DNA of 64,000 bases from Symsagittifera roscoffensis (lineage: Eukaryota > Xenacoelomorpha > Acoela > Convolutidae). The notes under the pieces are model-generated. The model saw nothing but the letters and a program-made list of their open reading frames with translations, was not told the DNA's origin and made no database searches. The stretch's first letter is position 1. Each line of letters begins with the position of its first letter. The stretch spans positions 26,247,254-26,311,253 of the forward strand of contig NC_087065.1 of assembly GCF_963678635.1 (NCBI RefSeq). Reading direction: 5' to 3'. This document shows, piece after piece, positions 54,818-64,000 of the stretch. Both the position numbers and the translations under genes were made by a program.

Positions 54818-56000
54818 TGTTTACTAGTAGTAGACATATCGGATGAGATTTTAGACGTCTCAACACTTCATCGATTTCACAACCCACCATTATACCAACG
54901 ATCGAGGCAACCTCTATCGAAATGGAGAGTCATTAAATTGATGTGGTAGAGTTAACAACCCCAACATCACCATCGCCACCGGATCCAACGACAGTGGATT
55001 TGCTAGAAGAAGATTTGGATATTCGAGCGGTACATCTAACCCAAGTGCTAACCCACGCAAGAAGGTTAAATTCAGCCCCGAGGTTCACACTACTCAATTC
55101 CACCCATCGGGCCTACCCTCCGAAACAACGGAGTCAGTATCTAACCCAATTGTACTTGATCCAGACTGGCTAAACTCTCCTTCTATCATTTCGGCGATGG
55201 AACTTTTAGGACGGCCAATGACGCTCGATGAACTGAGAAGATAGACGATTAATCGAGCCGCAAACCGGGACGCAGTTTAGATCCGCTGAAGTATAGCAAT
55301 CGCGTCATTAAAACTCAGACTTTCAGAAATCTCTCAGTCAATAACTCTTTAAACTTAGTATGTTTTCTTTGCTGATTCTGACCTATGTTGCCCAACATTA
55401 CGATGCAGTTATAGCTATAAATTCATCTCACTACCGGCCTAATACGCAACAATTGGACTATCTCGAGCTACCTTAAATTGTAACATGAGTCATAAAATAG
55501 TGCATTTATTCATTTACCAACCTTGACTCACCCATTGGGCGCTACCGTGGGATAAATTCACGTTCATTTGGGTGACATCACCTTGCCTACTGAGTCCTAT
55601 TGCGGGGTTTTTTCCCGACCAGCGTACCCACTTAGCCATTCCCGAGTCCGAACAATTTTGCGCGTAACGAAAAGCATATATTTTAGCTAACTTATCTCAA
55701 CCATCAGGTGCTAATGTGGTTATAAGCCAATAATCTTATGATTGAGTTTCTCTAGTATCATGCCATTATCATGCTTTTATCTCGCCCTTCGGGCTTTTGT
55801 GTGGGGTTTTTCCGACCAGTGTACACACCATCTATCCCGTGTCCGAACATTCCTTTTGTGTGGTGAAAGTACAGTACAACCAATTTTTCGCGGGGAATGT
55901 CAAAGGTGATACTTTATGACCAACATTATAACCTCTATACCAACATTATAACCTCTAAGTTATTTTAAGCTCTAACCTATGACCATGCTAATTTAAAAAT
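54818..56000 (+). repeat. 5' LTR of plus-strand Gypsy
   Basis: 1183 bases. Differs from the 3' LTR by substitutions and by about 22 extra bases near 54893-54915. Contains the end of ORF3 and a frameshifted form of the LTR-internal ORF, a hairpin GCCCTTCGGGC followed by T's (55784-55794), and a 20-bp tandem repeat 'accaacattataacctct' (55918-55958). Confidence 0.9.
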
Positions 56001-56269
56001 ACCTGCCAAAAACGCAACGGCTTTTGGTAGATCGAGAGAGATTGTTCATTGTCTACTTTTTGATATGCAACCAATCTTGTGAGACTAAATCTTAATTCAA
56101 CCTTTTTATTATCTCTTAACCTTAGCGTAGTTACCTTAGTCTTTTATTTAGTATTAAATAATTGCCTACAACAAATTGTAGGAATCCTAACCCGACCTGT
56201 CTTAAACCCTAGTCTTAGTTTAGGTTCAACCGATATTAACTTGTAGACGGCTTATCCTAACTTTTTAAC

Positions 56270-57200
56270 ATGGCGCAGTTTTTTTGGAACAACACATCGA
56301 GTGAAAGCCAACACGACTGGGAAAAGTGGTCGGAAAAGTTCCAACCAACTATCATCGCGAAAGATTCCGTGGACATTGAAGATGTAATCAACCCACCGGT
56401 TAGAACCGAATTAGCATACCCAATGGCAGAACCAGCGGAACCATCCGATGATCAAGCCCGTCTGGCGGAAAAAGAAGAACAACACCGAATAGCTATCCAA
56501 AATTACAACGAAGAAATGAGAAGGAGGAAGGCAGAAGACAATGCAAAATTCAAGGGACTTCAAATCGGAGATATTGACAAGATTTTAAAGTCACAATTTT
56601 ACCTGGCTCTCGGAGGAGAAGGACAGAAATGCTTCTCACATAAAAATCCTGGGAAAACAATACTGAATATTAACTCTGCTGAATTCTGGGAATTAATCAA
56701 AACTACTTTCACGGTCACTAACGTACGAAAGATTTAAATTCTTTGGTTGGAGACAGAAAGAGAACGAGTCTTTAGAGAATTTCCATGAAATACTATCGGA
56801 GTTATTAATAAACTGTAAGCTGGGGGAGCTCGAGCCTGAGTTAGTCAGAGACATCTTCATTACAAACATGCGAAACGTTGAAATACAAAAGAAAGTATGC
56901 ATCGAATACCTGACTCCAGAAAAGGTACTATCTTATGTACTAGTCCACGAGAAAGGTACCAAAATTCATCAATAGTACCTAAAATTCCCTACGTATAATG
57001 CGGTACAGAGACCAAAATACATAAAAAACAAACCGACCCTAAAAATTGTCGAAAACAATTAGTGCCGCAACTGTGGTCAGCAGTTCGAGAAAGGACAGCT
57101 AACTACATGCCCAGCTAGAGACAGAAACTGCAATACGTGTGGACGCAAAGGCCACTTTGCAAAACACTGCAGGAGTTCAGCAAGAACCCAAAAAAAACAT
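56270..57200 (+). pseudogene. Gag of plus-strand Gypsy, with zinc knuckles
   Basis: First frame 56270-56737 (155 codons, MAQFFWNNTSSESQHDWEKW), then a one-base shift, and the frame continues RFKFFGWRQKENESLENFHE, which has the look of a Gag major-homology-type region. Two in-frame TAG codons (56973, 57059) interrupt it. Near the end, CRNC and a classical knuckle CNTCGRKGHFAKHC (57129-57170, CX2CX4HX4C) bind nucleic acid in the family. The capsid core itself is recognised only by position. Confidence 0.75.
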
Positions 57201-57840
57201 AGTAGAAAAAAAACAAACACCTCAGGAAAACAAAAAGACCAGGGCTATCCCGCAGGAAAATCCTGAATTCGAAGTAAACTTAGATGGGTTCCTAGTTCTA
57301 GCAGTGGATACGTATACCCAGATAAAGGCAGTCGAAGACAAGATCGAACGCAGAGTGAGAACCGTATTTAACCACGAATGTTTAGAACTAAAAAAGACGT
57401 TGATGGTATCTCTGGGAAATTTCAATCCTTACTGCACGGAAATACAGATTGACGCAGCAAGTCCAGTCTCATTCATGAAAAAAGACTTACTTCACAAACT
57501 AAAGATACGAGATAGATTTTTAAATTAACAAAAAAAGCGAATTAACAAAAAAAGCGTACCAAGGCTTCGGGAGCACAATAAACATCATTGGAAGAGTTCG
57601 GGTGAGATTTCGATCGAAGTGTTGGGACGCTAGTGATCAGAAACTATTCATTACCGAAGGAAATCTCCTCGGAAACTACATATTACCAAACCTGGGAATA
57701 GTAGTACTCCAGAAACAACCTCCACCCAACGGGCCTCAGAAAGGATCTCAGAAAGGATCACCCATCGGGATAGACGTCAATCAAATAAGATTTGCATCGG
57801 ACAAGAAACCTGAACAAAACTAAGATACACCATCACAAAG
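57139..57840 (+). pseudogene. Aspartic protease region of plus-strand Gypsy
   Basis: Frame 57139-57528 carries TEIQIDAASPVSFMKK at 57439 onward: the usual catalytic D-[ST]-G is D-A-A here, which should destroy activity. After a stop and a short duplicated phrase ('aattaacaaaaaaagcg'), 57602-57823 holds the C-terminal half (LLGNYILPNLGI, like the family's LLGRD.L..LGI) followed by a GSQKGS repeat. Confidence 0.7.
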
Positions 57841-57844
57841 TGAG

Positions 57845-58076
57845 TTTAAAGCATACGTAACAAGACAATTTTCAGACCTCATAAAAAGATCCGGTAGATC
57901 AAAGAATTTTTTAGTTAACACTTATTTTAACGAACCAATAAAGCCAATATAGGTAAAGGGTTTAAAGCATACGTAACAAGACAATTTTCAGACCTCATAA
58001 AAAGATCCGGTAGATCAAAGAAATTTATAGTTAACACTTATTTTAACGAACCAATAAAGCCAATCTTCTCCCTAAA
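57845..58076 (+). repeat. 116-bp tandem duplication inside pol
   Basis: 57845-57950 is repeated at 57961-58066 with a few differences. The period of 116 is not a multiple of three, so the duplication shifts the reading frame between protease and reverse transcriptase. Confidence 0.9.
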
Positions 58077-58079
58077 GTT

Positions 58080-58562
58080 AAACTATGTATTGACCAACTA
58101 CTAAGAGTTGGCCAGATCGAAAAACTGTCTAGATGCTCTGAAGATTGTTTCATCTCCCCTATCGGAATAACAGCCAAAAAAGACGGATCAATTAAACTAG
58201 CATTAAACTCGAAATTACTGAACAAACAGATATTTCGCAATAGATATCAAATGCCGAATCTATTCGAATTAATTCATAACGTAGCTGTTACGATTAGCGG
58301 CCCCGACGACAAAAACATTTGGTTCTCATTGATCGATCTAAAGTACGCATATAGCCAAATACCACTTTCAAGAAAGGCAAGTAACCAATGTAATTTCAAC
58401 ATCGTGGGGGAAGAAGTAACAGGCTCTTACCGTTTTAAAACCGGATTCTATGGACTAGGCGATATGCCTAATGAGTTGCAACGCATAATGGACCGTCTGA
58501 CGGAAAAACTACCAAACACTCATTGTTACTTTGACAACATCTTATTTTGCTACCGTGGGTAG
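58080..58562 (+). pseudogene. Reverse transcriptase of plus-strand Gypsy
   Basis: Open from 58080: fingers (SPIGITAKKDGSIKLALNSK), motif A SLIDLKYAYSQIPLS, motif B FKTGFYGLGDMPNELQRIMD, motif C CYFDNILF (58527-58547). The family signature is Y-x-D-D; here the second Asp is Asn (58536-58538), expected to abolish catalysis. One extra T near 58545 shifts the frame into the next segment. Confidence 0.88.
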
Positions 58563-59290
58563 CGAGGACGAACACAAAAAACTAGTTATCAACGTTTTTA
58601 AAACGCTAGATGACGAAGGATTAGCCATAAAATGGGAAAAATTCACATTCTTGACTCATAACATAGAATGGTTGGAATTTAAAATCGATTCAAAAGGGAC
58701 GACACCACTTATAGATAAATCTGACGCTATCAGAAACCTGAAAGAACCAATCTGTATCAAAGATATAAGATCACTAAGGGGATCTATTAACCAATTCAAC
58801 AAGTTTATACCAAATTTGGCGTCTTTATCAGCACCGTTTAGACAACTAATGCAGAAAAACAAACCATTCAAGTGGTCCACAGTGCACGTCGAGGCGTTTG
58901 AAAAAGTTAAGAATGAAATTTGTAACACGGTAACGAATCATCACTTTGATGTAAAACTGAATACCCGAGTGAAATTCGACGTATCTCATTTGGGACTGGG
59001 CGCGTCCATCGAACAAGACCATCGGGGGAATTGGAAAACCGTAGCGAGAAGACCATAAAGCCTTAATAGGAGCACCGAGAGACGACAAATATACTAAAAC
59101 GGCTCAATCACGTCTCACCCGTTGGGCAGACAAATTACTACCGTTCGACTTTACCGTCGAACATTTACCGGGTAAAGACCTGGGATTTGTTGATTACCTA
59201 TCTCGACACCCATCGGGCAAAACCGTACTGGTCTCACTCGACGACAAAAAGTTTGTTATCGCCTCGGTAAATCAAATTAGTACACTCCTA
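58531..59290 (+). pseudogene. RT connection and RNase H (core deleted)
   Basis: Frame 58531-59058 continues from ATVGSEDEHKKLVINVF through the thumb (FLTHNIEWLEF, RSLRGSINQFNKFIP) to the RNase H start (VKFDVSHLGLGASIEQ). At about 59055 it jumps, in another frame, to DHKALIGAP and the typical RNase H end (SRLTRWADKLLPFDFTVEHL). About 40 residues holding the middle catalytic acids are missing. VDYLSRHPSG marks the end of the domain. Confidence 0.85.
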
Positions 59291-59305
59291 GGTTTTGATC
59301 ATCTG

Positions 59306-59767
59306 ATGCCGAGAAATTCGTGGCCGCAAATAAGAAATAAATTCTCCCAACATTTCTTAGCACATGACGTCATACACTGCAATACGATTGGCCAGTCGAC
59401 AAATCATATGACCTGCCAAGAAATTGAAAGTGAGAAACGAATTGCGAACGCCGCTGAAACTTTCCAAGCTATAGTTAAATACGCTAACATTTCAGTGTGC
59501 CAAAGTTCTCACTCGCGAACGGAAGATGGTGACTCATCCTGCAAAATCAACGATTTTTTTTACAAACTACAATTCACTGAAAGATATGGCCGAACAACTA
59601 GAACTTACTGAACAGACAGAACACTTTAAAACTGAAAACATGGATACTCTAACACCAAGTACTAGCAACCCGTCGGATAATCCCTTAGAAAGATCACCTA
59701 GTAAGAAGAAAACAGTCAAATTAACGTATTTCCATTCTCTTGGCCAGAAATTTTTGATTCGAAATTT
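59306..59767 (+). pseudogene. RNase H to integrase linker
   Basis: Frames 59306-59611 and 59526-59795 overlap and read as a hydrophilic linker without recognisable motifs, including a Ser/Thr/Asp-rich part and SPSKKKTVKL. Linkers of this kind join RNase H and integrase in Gypsy elements. Confidence 0.5.
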
Positions 59768-61259
59768 ATGTCTTTATTATCAAAACAAGATCTAGTACTG
59801 AAAAAAATAATTAAAGCAATTGAGGAAGACCGCAAACAAGTTATTTTACAATTGGGAAATTACTATAAATCGTATATGAATAATTTACACATCAGCGGAA
59901 GATGTCTTTATTTGGACAATCGACTAGTTACCCCGGCATGTTTGAGATCAACAATGCTCCATCAATTACACGAAGCCAGGCCAGTTTGCAATGAAAAGTC
60001 TGGCAACCCAATACATCTGGTGGCCAAAAATTTATCGCGAGATTCAAGTCCACGGCGAAAACTGTATCGAGTGCGTTAAAGCAGGTAAAACTCTGAAACC
60101 TCTTTCAAACCATAATACCCTCGGGAAACTCCCAACGGTCGAAGAACCAAACCAAGAAATGGAATTAGATTTCGCCGGTCCGTTACCATTAGTATGGGGA
60201 ACAAAAAAATACATATTGGTATGGGTGGACAGATTTTCAAAATTCCCTTCTGCTCAAATAACATCCTGCACATCCGCAAAGTCTATCATTAACTTTCTTT
60301 GCAAATAGATAGCTCTACATGGGATACCTAGAACTATCAGAAAAGATCAGGGATCTGATTTTATCTCTAAAGAAGTTAGAGAATTTTGCCACGAATATAA
60401 CATAAAGTTTATATTTAGCCCAGTGGGTGACCATAGAGCCACAGGATTAGTCGAGCGCTTAATTAGAACCTTTAAGGAAAGGCTCTTGGTTATGGCACAA
60501 GAACGCCCAAAACCATCACTAGAATCTGCATTAATGAAGATAATAAAATGCCTAAGAACGGTAACACAACAGTCGCTTAACTGCTCTCCCTTCGAAGCTC
60601 ACTTTGGTAGATCCCCAAATACTATCTGGCATAATTTAGTCAAGTCACCATCCTCAGATAACCTTGATTGGAACAAAACCTTGTTATGCATAGATAAGGG
60701 CCGAAAACTCATGAGTCGAGAAAGAAGACACGACTGGGACGCCCCCGACGGTATTGAGGACGGAGATCTGGACGAGAACTCATCATCTTCAGATGAGATT
60801 GTTAATACTGTGAGATATGTCCCTACCAGTGCTGGGTCTCTAGTGAAAGCCCTCTCCCGCGCAGAAAAAAGAGATGCCTTGGGCATAAAAAACTCAGTGC
60901 TGAACAATCCGCCGGGTAAGACCACTATATATAGAAAAGTTCAGGATAGATCGAAGAGTGAACCATTCTATAAAGAACTCAAGGAGGAAATTGTAAGACA
61001 GTCAGACCACACAACTACTCTAAAAAATGGAAAAATAATACGTAAATCTGATTTAGCCATCAAAAGACAACCAGCTCTGAAGAAACCGAGCCCGAGAAAG
61101 AAAAACCAATTAGTCAAATTCTATGCAACAAAGGGCCTGAGGAAGACCACGAGACCTCAAAGAAACGTCGGTTTCAAAAGTTTAAGAGCGACTCAAAAAA
61201 AAGAAACCTCCAGGCTAAATTTCAAGAGCTCGATATTGCGAGGCGGAACGCGGCGATGA
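59768..61259 (+). pseudogene. Integrase of plus-strand Gypsy with long C-terminal extension
   Basis: 59768-60079 is the N-terminal part; after a shift near 59990 the frame runs from 59991 to the stop at 61257-61259 with a single TAG at 60306. YIWWPKIYREI and CIEC belong to the zinc-binding part; the second His of HHCC is replaced (LHEARP). Catalytic triad present: Asp in ELDFAGPLP (60168), Asp in RKDQGSDF, Glu in GLVERLIRTF. The remaining ~230 residues after the core are acidic, then basic (KKPSPRKKN), without a GPF/Y module or chromodomain that I can see. The stop overlaps the ATG of ORF3 (ATGA). Confidence 0.85.
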
Positions 61260-62059
61260 ATAATTCTCGAGAGACATTCCTTAGAGAGGAGGAAGAGCAA
61301 GGAAAAAGAATGAGATTCCCGTTCGGCCTCGAAAATTACCACGAGTCAAGCCCGCTGGGCAAACCCGACCATCTACGAAATGGTGATTACGAAAACAGAG
61401 CGACGAACAATTCAACAGAAAACTCATCAGACGACAACGCCAGCGACCTGATTTCACTAAAGGAAATAAAGACCAAAACTGTTACCGTTCCAGAAAAGTC
61501 ACCAGAATACCTATCACCAGATCAAACAGATCTTAAAGCCGAAATCACGGATCAAAACGAACCGGAAATAGAAAGGACAGAAGTTCCGCTGATCGATCTT
61601 GACTCCGAAGGCAATAACCCAACATTTCATCTAAATCCACCACTAATTTTCCTGGACAGCCACGAAGAAGCAGACAAAGGTAACCAAGAATTTCCAATTT
61701 CTCCTGAAAATCCCAGTACAGAGCAAACTGAAAAGATTGCCGACCCGATCACAATCGAGGAAACATAGAAACAACAACTAGAGGTTACTTCTACCAAGAC
61801 AACAGCGAAATTGTCCAGCACTGCGAAGAGAAAAGCTTCTTTACCGGTGAAATCACCGCCCTCCAAAAAATTGCCCGGTATTTACGAACGACATAACACC
61901 AGACCCATGCGAGTTAGACAGCCCCCAACAATGCTGGGCGAGAGAGTGTTTACTAGTGTAGTAGACATATCGGATGAGAATTTAGACGTCCCAACACTTC
62001 ATCGACTTCACACCCCACCATACTACTCGAAATGGAGAGTCATTGAATTGATGTGGTAG
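61256..62059 (+). pseudogene. ORF3 of plus-strand Gypsy, runs through PPT into 3' LTR
   Basis: ATG at 61256 overlaps the pol stop (ATGA), an arrangement seen in termination-reinitiation. One frame, interrupted by a single TAG (61766-61768), extends to 62059, about 267 codons. It is rich in Glu, Ser, Pro and Asn, with no signal peptide or membrane segment, so it is not an envelope protein. The frame crosses the polypurine tract (61936-61946) and uses the first ~110 bases of the LTR as its C-terminus (VDISDENLDVPTLHRLH). Function unknown. Confidence 0.7.
61936..61946 (+). promoter_or_regulatory. Polypurine tract
   Basis: GGGCGAGAGAG directly precedes the TGTTTACTAG start of the 3' LTR, the expected primer site for plus-strand DNA synthesis. 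It fixes the left end of the LTR. Confidence 0.8.
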
Positions 62060-63111
62060 ACTTAACAACCCCAACATCACCGTCGACACCGGATCCAACG
62101 ACAGTGGATTTGCTTGAAGAAAGTTTTGCATATTCGAGCGGTACATCTAACCCAAGTGCTAACCCACGCAAGAAGGTTAAAATCAGCCCCGAGGTTCACA
62201 CTACTGAATTCCACCCATCGGGCCTACCCTCCGAAACAACGGAGTCAGTATCTTACCCAATTGTACTTGATCCAGACTGGCTAAACTCTCCTTCTATCAT
62301 TTCGGCGATGGAACTCTTAGGACGGCCAATGACGCTCAATGAACTGAGAAAATGGACGATTAATCGAGCCGCAAACCGGGACGCAGTTTAGATCCGCTGA
62401 AGTATAGCAATCGTGTCATTAAAACTCAAACTTTCAGAAAACTTACAGCCAATAACTCTTTAAACTTAGTATGTTTTTTTTGCTGCTTCTGACCTATGTT
62501 GCTTAACATTAAGATGCAGTTATAGCAATAAATTGATCTCACTACCGGCTTAATACGCCACAATTGGACTATCTCGAGCTACCTTAAATTGTAACATGAG
62601 TCATAAAATAGTGCATTTATTCATTTACCAACCTTGACTCACCCATTGGGTGCTACCGTGGGATAAACTCACGTTCATTTGGATGACATCACCTTGCCTA
62701 CTGAGTCCTACTGCGGGGCTTTTTCCCGACCAGCGTACCCACTTAGCCATTCCCGAGTCCGAACAAATTTGCGCGTAACGAAAAGCATATATTTTAGCTA
62801 ACTTATCTCAACCATCAGGTGCTAATGTGGTAATAAGCCAATAATTTTATAATTGAATTTCTCTAGTATCATGCCATTATTATGCTATTATCTCGCCCTT
62901 CGGGCTTTTGTGTGGGGTTTTCCCGACCAGTGTACACACCATCTATCCCGTGTCCGAACATTCTTTTTGTGTGGTGAAAGTACAGTATAACGAATTTTTC
63001 GCGGGGAATGTCAAAGGTGATACTTTACGACCAACATTATAACCTCTATACCAACATTATAACCTCTAAGTTATTTTAAGCTCTAACCTATGACCATGCT
63101 AATTTAAAAAT
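61947..63111 (+). repeat. 3' LTR of plus-strand Gypsy
   Basis: 1165 bases, the partner of 54818-56000. Hairpin GCCCTTCGGGC with trailing T's at 62894-62904. A module with 'cccgaccag.gtac.cac' and 'cccg.gtccgaaca' occurs twice, about 200 bases apart, in both LTRs. Confidence 0.9.
62053..62391 (+). CDS. LTR-internal ORF, continuation of ORF3 in another frame
   Basis: 112 codons from a GTG; no ATG before codon ~90. It starts within the last codons of ORF3 (ATGTGGTAG) in the -1 frame, so translation would need a -1 shift or an older fused frame. Sequence VDLLEESFAYSSGTSNPSAN, then basic RKKVK, then LDPDWLNSPSIISAMELLG and RKWTINRAANRD, a plausible small folded C-terminal part. The same overlap is present in the 5' LTR, where a later indel breaks the ORF. 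Unknown function. Confidence 0.5.
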   Translation: MVDLTTPTSPSTPDPTTVDLLEESFAYSSGTSNPSANPRKKVKISPEVHTTEFHPSGLPSETTESVSYPIVLDPDWLNSPSIISAMELLGRPMTLNELRKWTINRAANRDAV

Positions 63112-64000
63112 GCTTATTATTAATTATTTTATAGAGATAAAATATCCAATGTATAACCAAATAATAAATATAGTTTATATGTGGTCCCAATTTAGCAAGT
63201 GTTCGAAGAAACTTTTTTTAGACATCTCTAGTTCTTTCCAGTTGTCGATGCAGCTACTCGACTACTCATTGCATGATTCTGAGTTTTTTAGAGTCTTTCG
63301 TAATTTTTCACCTCCTTAAGTGCGTTTCGAAAGCCTTGTGATGAACGTTTTCAGGACGTCGAAATTTTTTGTGGTATCCTTTGAAATAGCGAAGAGGTCC
63401 GGCTCAGGTCTACTTTAGGAACTTCTCATATGTTGTCACTGGATCTACCGCATTAAAGCTGCGCTAGGTTAATCCCTTTCTCCAAATCTGAAACTCGGAT
63501 TTTGTTTCGGTGTGCTTCTGCACGTCTGTGTTTCGAAAGCCGCCTTCCTTGTTTGCCCACTTTCCCTGTTTGATGAAATTAGAACGTGTTCTTTGCGGAG
63601 GGTACTTAGAAATTGATCTCTCAAAATTCGAAAACTTTTCACAAAATACCTACTAAAAGCGTACTAACCATGAAACTGTCAACGGTTAGTAGAAGCAACA
63701 AAAAAGTGTTCTGATGGGTAGTGTTTGAGATTATAGGAAATTTTTTTTTGATAAATTGGCCTTTTTTGAACAACAAATAGGTTTTCAGAAACCTTGTTTG
63801 AATTTTTAAAAAAAATTTCCAAGTATTTGAGAATCAAGAGTAACAGCCCTGTACAAAGCTTCAATTAGGCAAAAAAGCTAGCTAAAATTGTTAAAGAGTC
63901 ATAAGTTTCTCAAAAACTTGTTAAAGAGTCATAAGTTTCCCAAAAACTTACAGAATTGGACACTCTTAATCCTTCTTTTTCCGATCTCAACTTCTTTATT
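63112..64000. other. Unassigned flank right of the Gypsy element
   Basis: AT-rich, no gene supported. The reading frame of the disrupted minus-strand element does not resume here, so the plus-strand Gypsy is not a simple insertion into that element. Confidence 0.4.
63888..63947 (+). repeat. Two 30-bp tandem copies
   Basis: 'ttgttaaagagtcataagtt' plus ten more bases is repeated once with a single T/C difference. Confidence 0.9.

Larger units (their letters stand above)
54818..63111 (+). mobile_element. Gypsy-type LTR retrotransposon, plus strand, 8.3 kb
   Basis: Two long direct repeats (54818-56000, 61947-63111) both start TGTTTACTAG and end CTAATTTAAAAAT. Between them lie gag, protease, reverse transcriptase, RNase H (deleted core), integrase and an extra ORF, then a polypurine tract. 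No 4-6-base target duplication was found, so the copy may have recombined. Several frameshifts, a 116-bp internal duplication and an RNase H deletion inactivate it. Confidence 0.9.

Noticed and set aside
61256-62391. Envelope gene of an errantivirus-like element
   Set aside because: ORF3 has no signal peptide, transmembrane segment or furin-like site; it is a charged Ser/Pro/Glu-rich protein.
1-64000. CRISPR arrays, bacterial operons or prophage
   Set aside because: No short spaced direct repeats with unique spacers and no prokaryotic gene organisation; spliced genes and retroelements show a eukaryotic nuclear genome.

Overview
The window is metazoan nuclear DNA, most likely from an invertebrate. 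Two multi-exon genes with GT-AG introns are visible, both on the minus strand, embedded in AT-rich DNA full of repeats. The species cannot be fixed from the sequence alone. The LIM-domain-binding gene is divergent and much longer than the usual 400-580 residues, which would fit a fast-evolving lineage.

Layout. 1-7.3 kb is a repeat complex: a 1.6-kb direct repeat (1-1592 and 5660-7265) flanks a foldback element with arms of about 0.9-1.1 kb. 8.4-16.8 kb holds a four-exon type-B carboxylesterase on the minus strand, whose 5.5-kb first intron is packed with tandem and dispersed repeats. 17-23.5 kb carries a textbook hAT-type MITE with an 8-bp target duplication, an internally deleted hAT transposon, several copies of a tRNA-derived SINE, and a diverged ~140-bp tandem repeat. 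23.5-31 kb is mostly unassigned, with one 0.76-kb inverted-repeat element. 31.2-35.5 kb holds an eight-exon LIM-domain-binding gene (LDB/CLIM/Chip family), reconstructed with consistent splice phases to about 878 residues.

From 36.5 to 63.1 kb the sequence is almost entirely retroelement. (i) 36.5-40.5 kb is a Penelope-like element on the plus strand, with pseudo-LTRs, a reverse transcriptase interrupted by a PHD finger, and a GIY-YIG endonuclease. (ii) 40.7-54.8 kb is a mosaic of at least two, probably three, copies of one very large Gypsy-type element on the minus strand. It has an integrase with GPF/Y module, an acidic Pol tail, LTR-like blocks, and a giant Gag-like region that contains an SGNH-hydrolase-like domain followed by more than 5 kb of unrecognised, frame-broken coding sequence. 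(iii) 54.8-63.1 kb is a second, unrelated Gypsy element on the plus strand with both LTRs. Its third ORF overlaps pol by ATGA and runs through the polypurine tract into the 3' LTR, where another reading frame continues it.

All three retroelements are broken by stops, frameshifts and deletions. The two host genes look intact, apart from one exon junction of the carboxylesterase that does not fit in phase. Calls rest on reading the sequence; no database search was possible.
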